Assembly: GCA_913051905.1 (NCBI GenBank)
Contig: CAJXBY010000145.1
Span: forward strand, 1-6,561
Origin: an uncultured Gammaproteobacteria bacterium
Lineage (GTDB): Bacteria > Pseudomonadota > Gammaproteobacteria > Arenicellales > UBA868
DNA length: 6,561 bases
Direction: 5' to 3'
Part shown: piece after piece, positions 6,458 to 6,561 of the stretch
Layout of the letters: each line of letters opens with the position of its first letter
Numbering within the stretch: position 1 is the stretch's first letter
Translations under genes and position numbers: made by a program
The notes under the pieces: generated by a model
The model's input: only the letters and a program-made list of their open reading frames with translations
What the model was told of the DNA's origin: nothing
Databases searched by the model: none

Positions 6458-6511
6458 AACACCGCGATAACGGCGCGTAAATTCCTGCTCACCTCGAAAC
6501 AGGTTTAGATC

Positions 6512-6561
6512 ATGGACACTTCAAGACCAACCCGGAAACTCGCCACCATATTGGCAGCAGA
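6512..6561 (+). CDS. N-terminus of probable adenylate/guanylate cyclase-domain protein (truncated by window end)
   Basis: Only 16 full codons are visible: MDTSRPTRKLATILAA, with the next codon beginning GA (Asp or Glu). The pattern R-K/R-L-A-x-I-L-A-A-D is the very characteristic opening of class III nucleotidyl cyclase catalytic domains (usually continuing VVGYSRLM) in proteobacterial proteins that often carry TPR repeats at the C-terminus. Such proteins make cAMP or cGMP, or act as degenerate regulators. The ATG has only a weak AGG eight bases upstream. The call rests on a short motif and needs the downstream sequence. Confidence 0.6.
   Translation, partial: MDTSRPTRKLATILAA

Overview
The window looks like ordinary chromosomal DNA from a proteobacterium, most likely a gammaproteobacterium. 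The thymidine kinase is close to the enterobacterial Tdk type, the base composition is moderately GC-rich, genes are packed in short operons, and there is a class III cyclase-like N-terminus at the right edge. The genus cannot be told from the sequence. I see no insertion sequence, phage gene, tRNA, rRNA or CRISPR array.

Left block (1-1516, + strand): the 3' part of a gamma-glutamyltransferase-family Ntn-hydrolase gene overlaps a short-chain dehydrogenase/reductase (SDR) gene through an ATGA junction, so the two are probably one translationally coupled catabolic unit. The hydrolase keeps the catalytic Thr and oxyanion residues but has lost the residues that hold glutamate in true gamma-glutamyltransferases, so its substrate is probably something else.

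Middle block (1676-3537, + strand): thymidine kinase (GTG start) is followed 41 bp later by a soluble M48-type zinc metallopeptidase. The peptidase has a C-terminal helical region resembling a TerB-like domain. Its ATG overlaps the stop of a possible 8-codon upstream minicistron.

Right-middle block: after a 142-bp gap with a long inverted repeat comes a second, NADP-type SDR (3680-4465, + strand) with a strong Shine-Dalgarno. It converges on a GNAT acetyltransferase (4500-4988, - strand). Upstream of that, on the same strand, lies a mandelate-racemase-type enolase-superfamily enzyme (5102-6223, - strand).

Right edge: a 288-bp divergent intergenic region separates the enolase-superfamily gene from a gene that runs off the window (6512 onward, + strand). 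The first codons of that gene match the N-terminus of TPR-type adenylate/guanylate cyclases. Its upstream region has a perfect TATAAT enclosed by a perfect 7-bp dyad, a candidate regulated promoter.

The two SDRs, the hydrolase and the acid-sugar-dehydratase-like enzyme suggest general catabolism of small oxygenated or acylated compounds, but no single pathway can be reconstructed. I did not find a clearly new system. The best leads are the altered hydrolase pocket, the M48/TerB-like fusion with its minicistron, and the dyad at the cyclase promoter.
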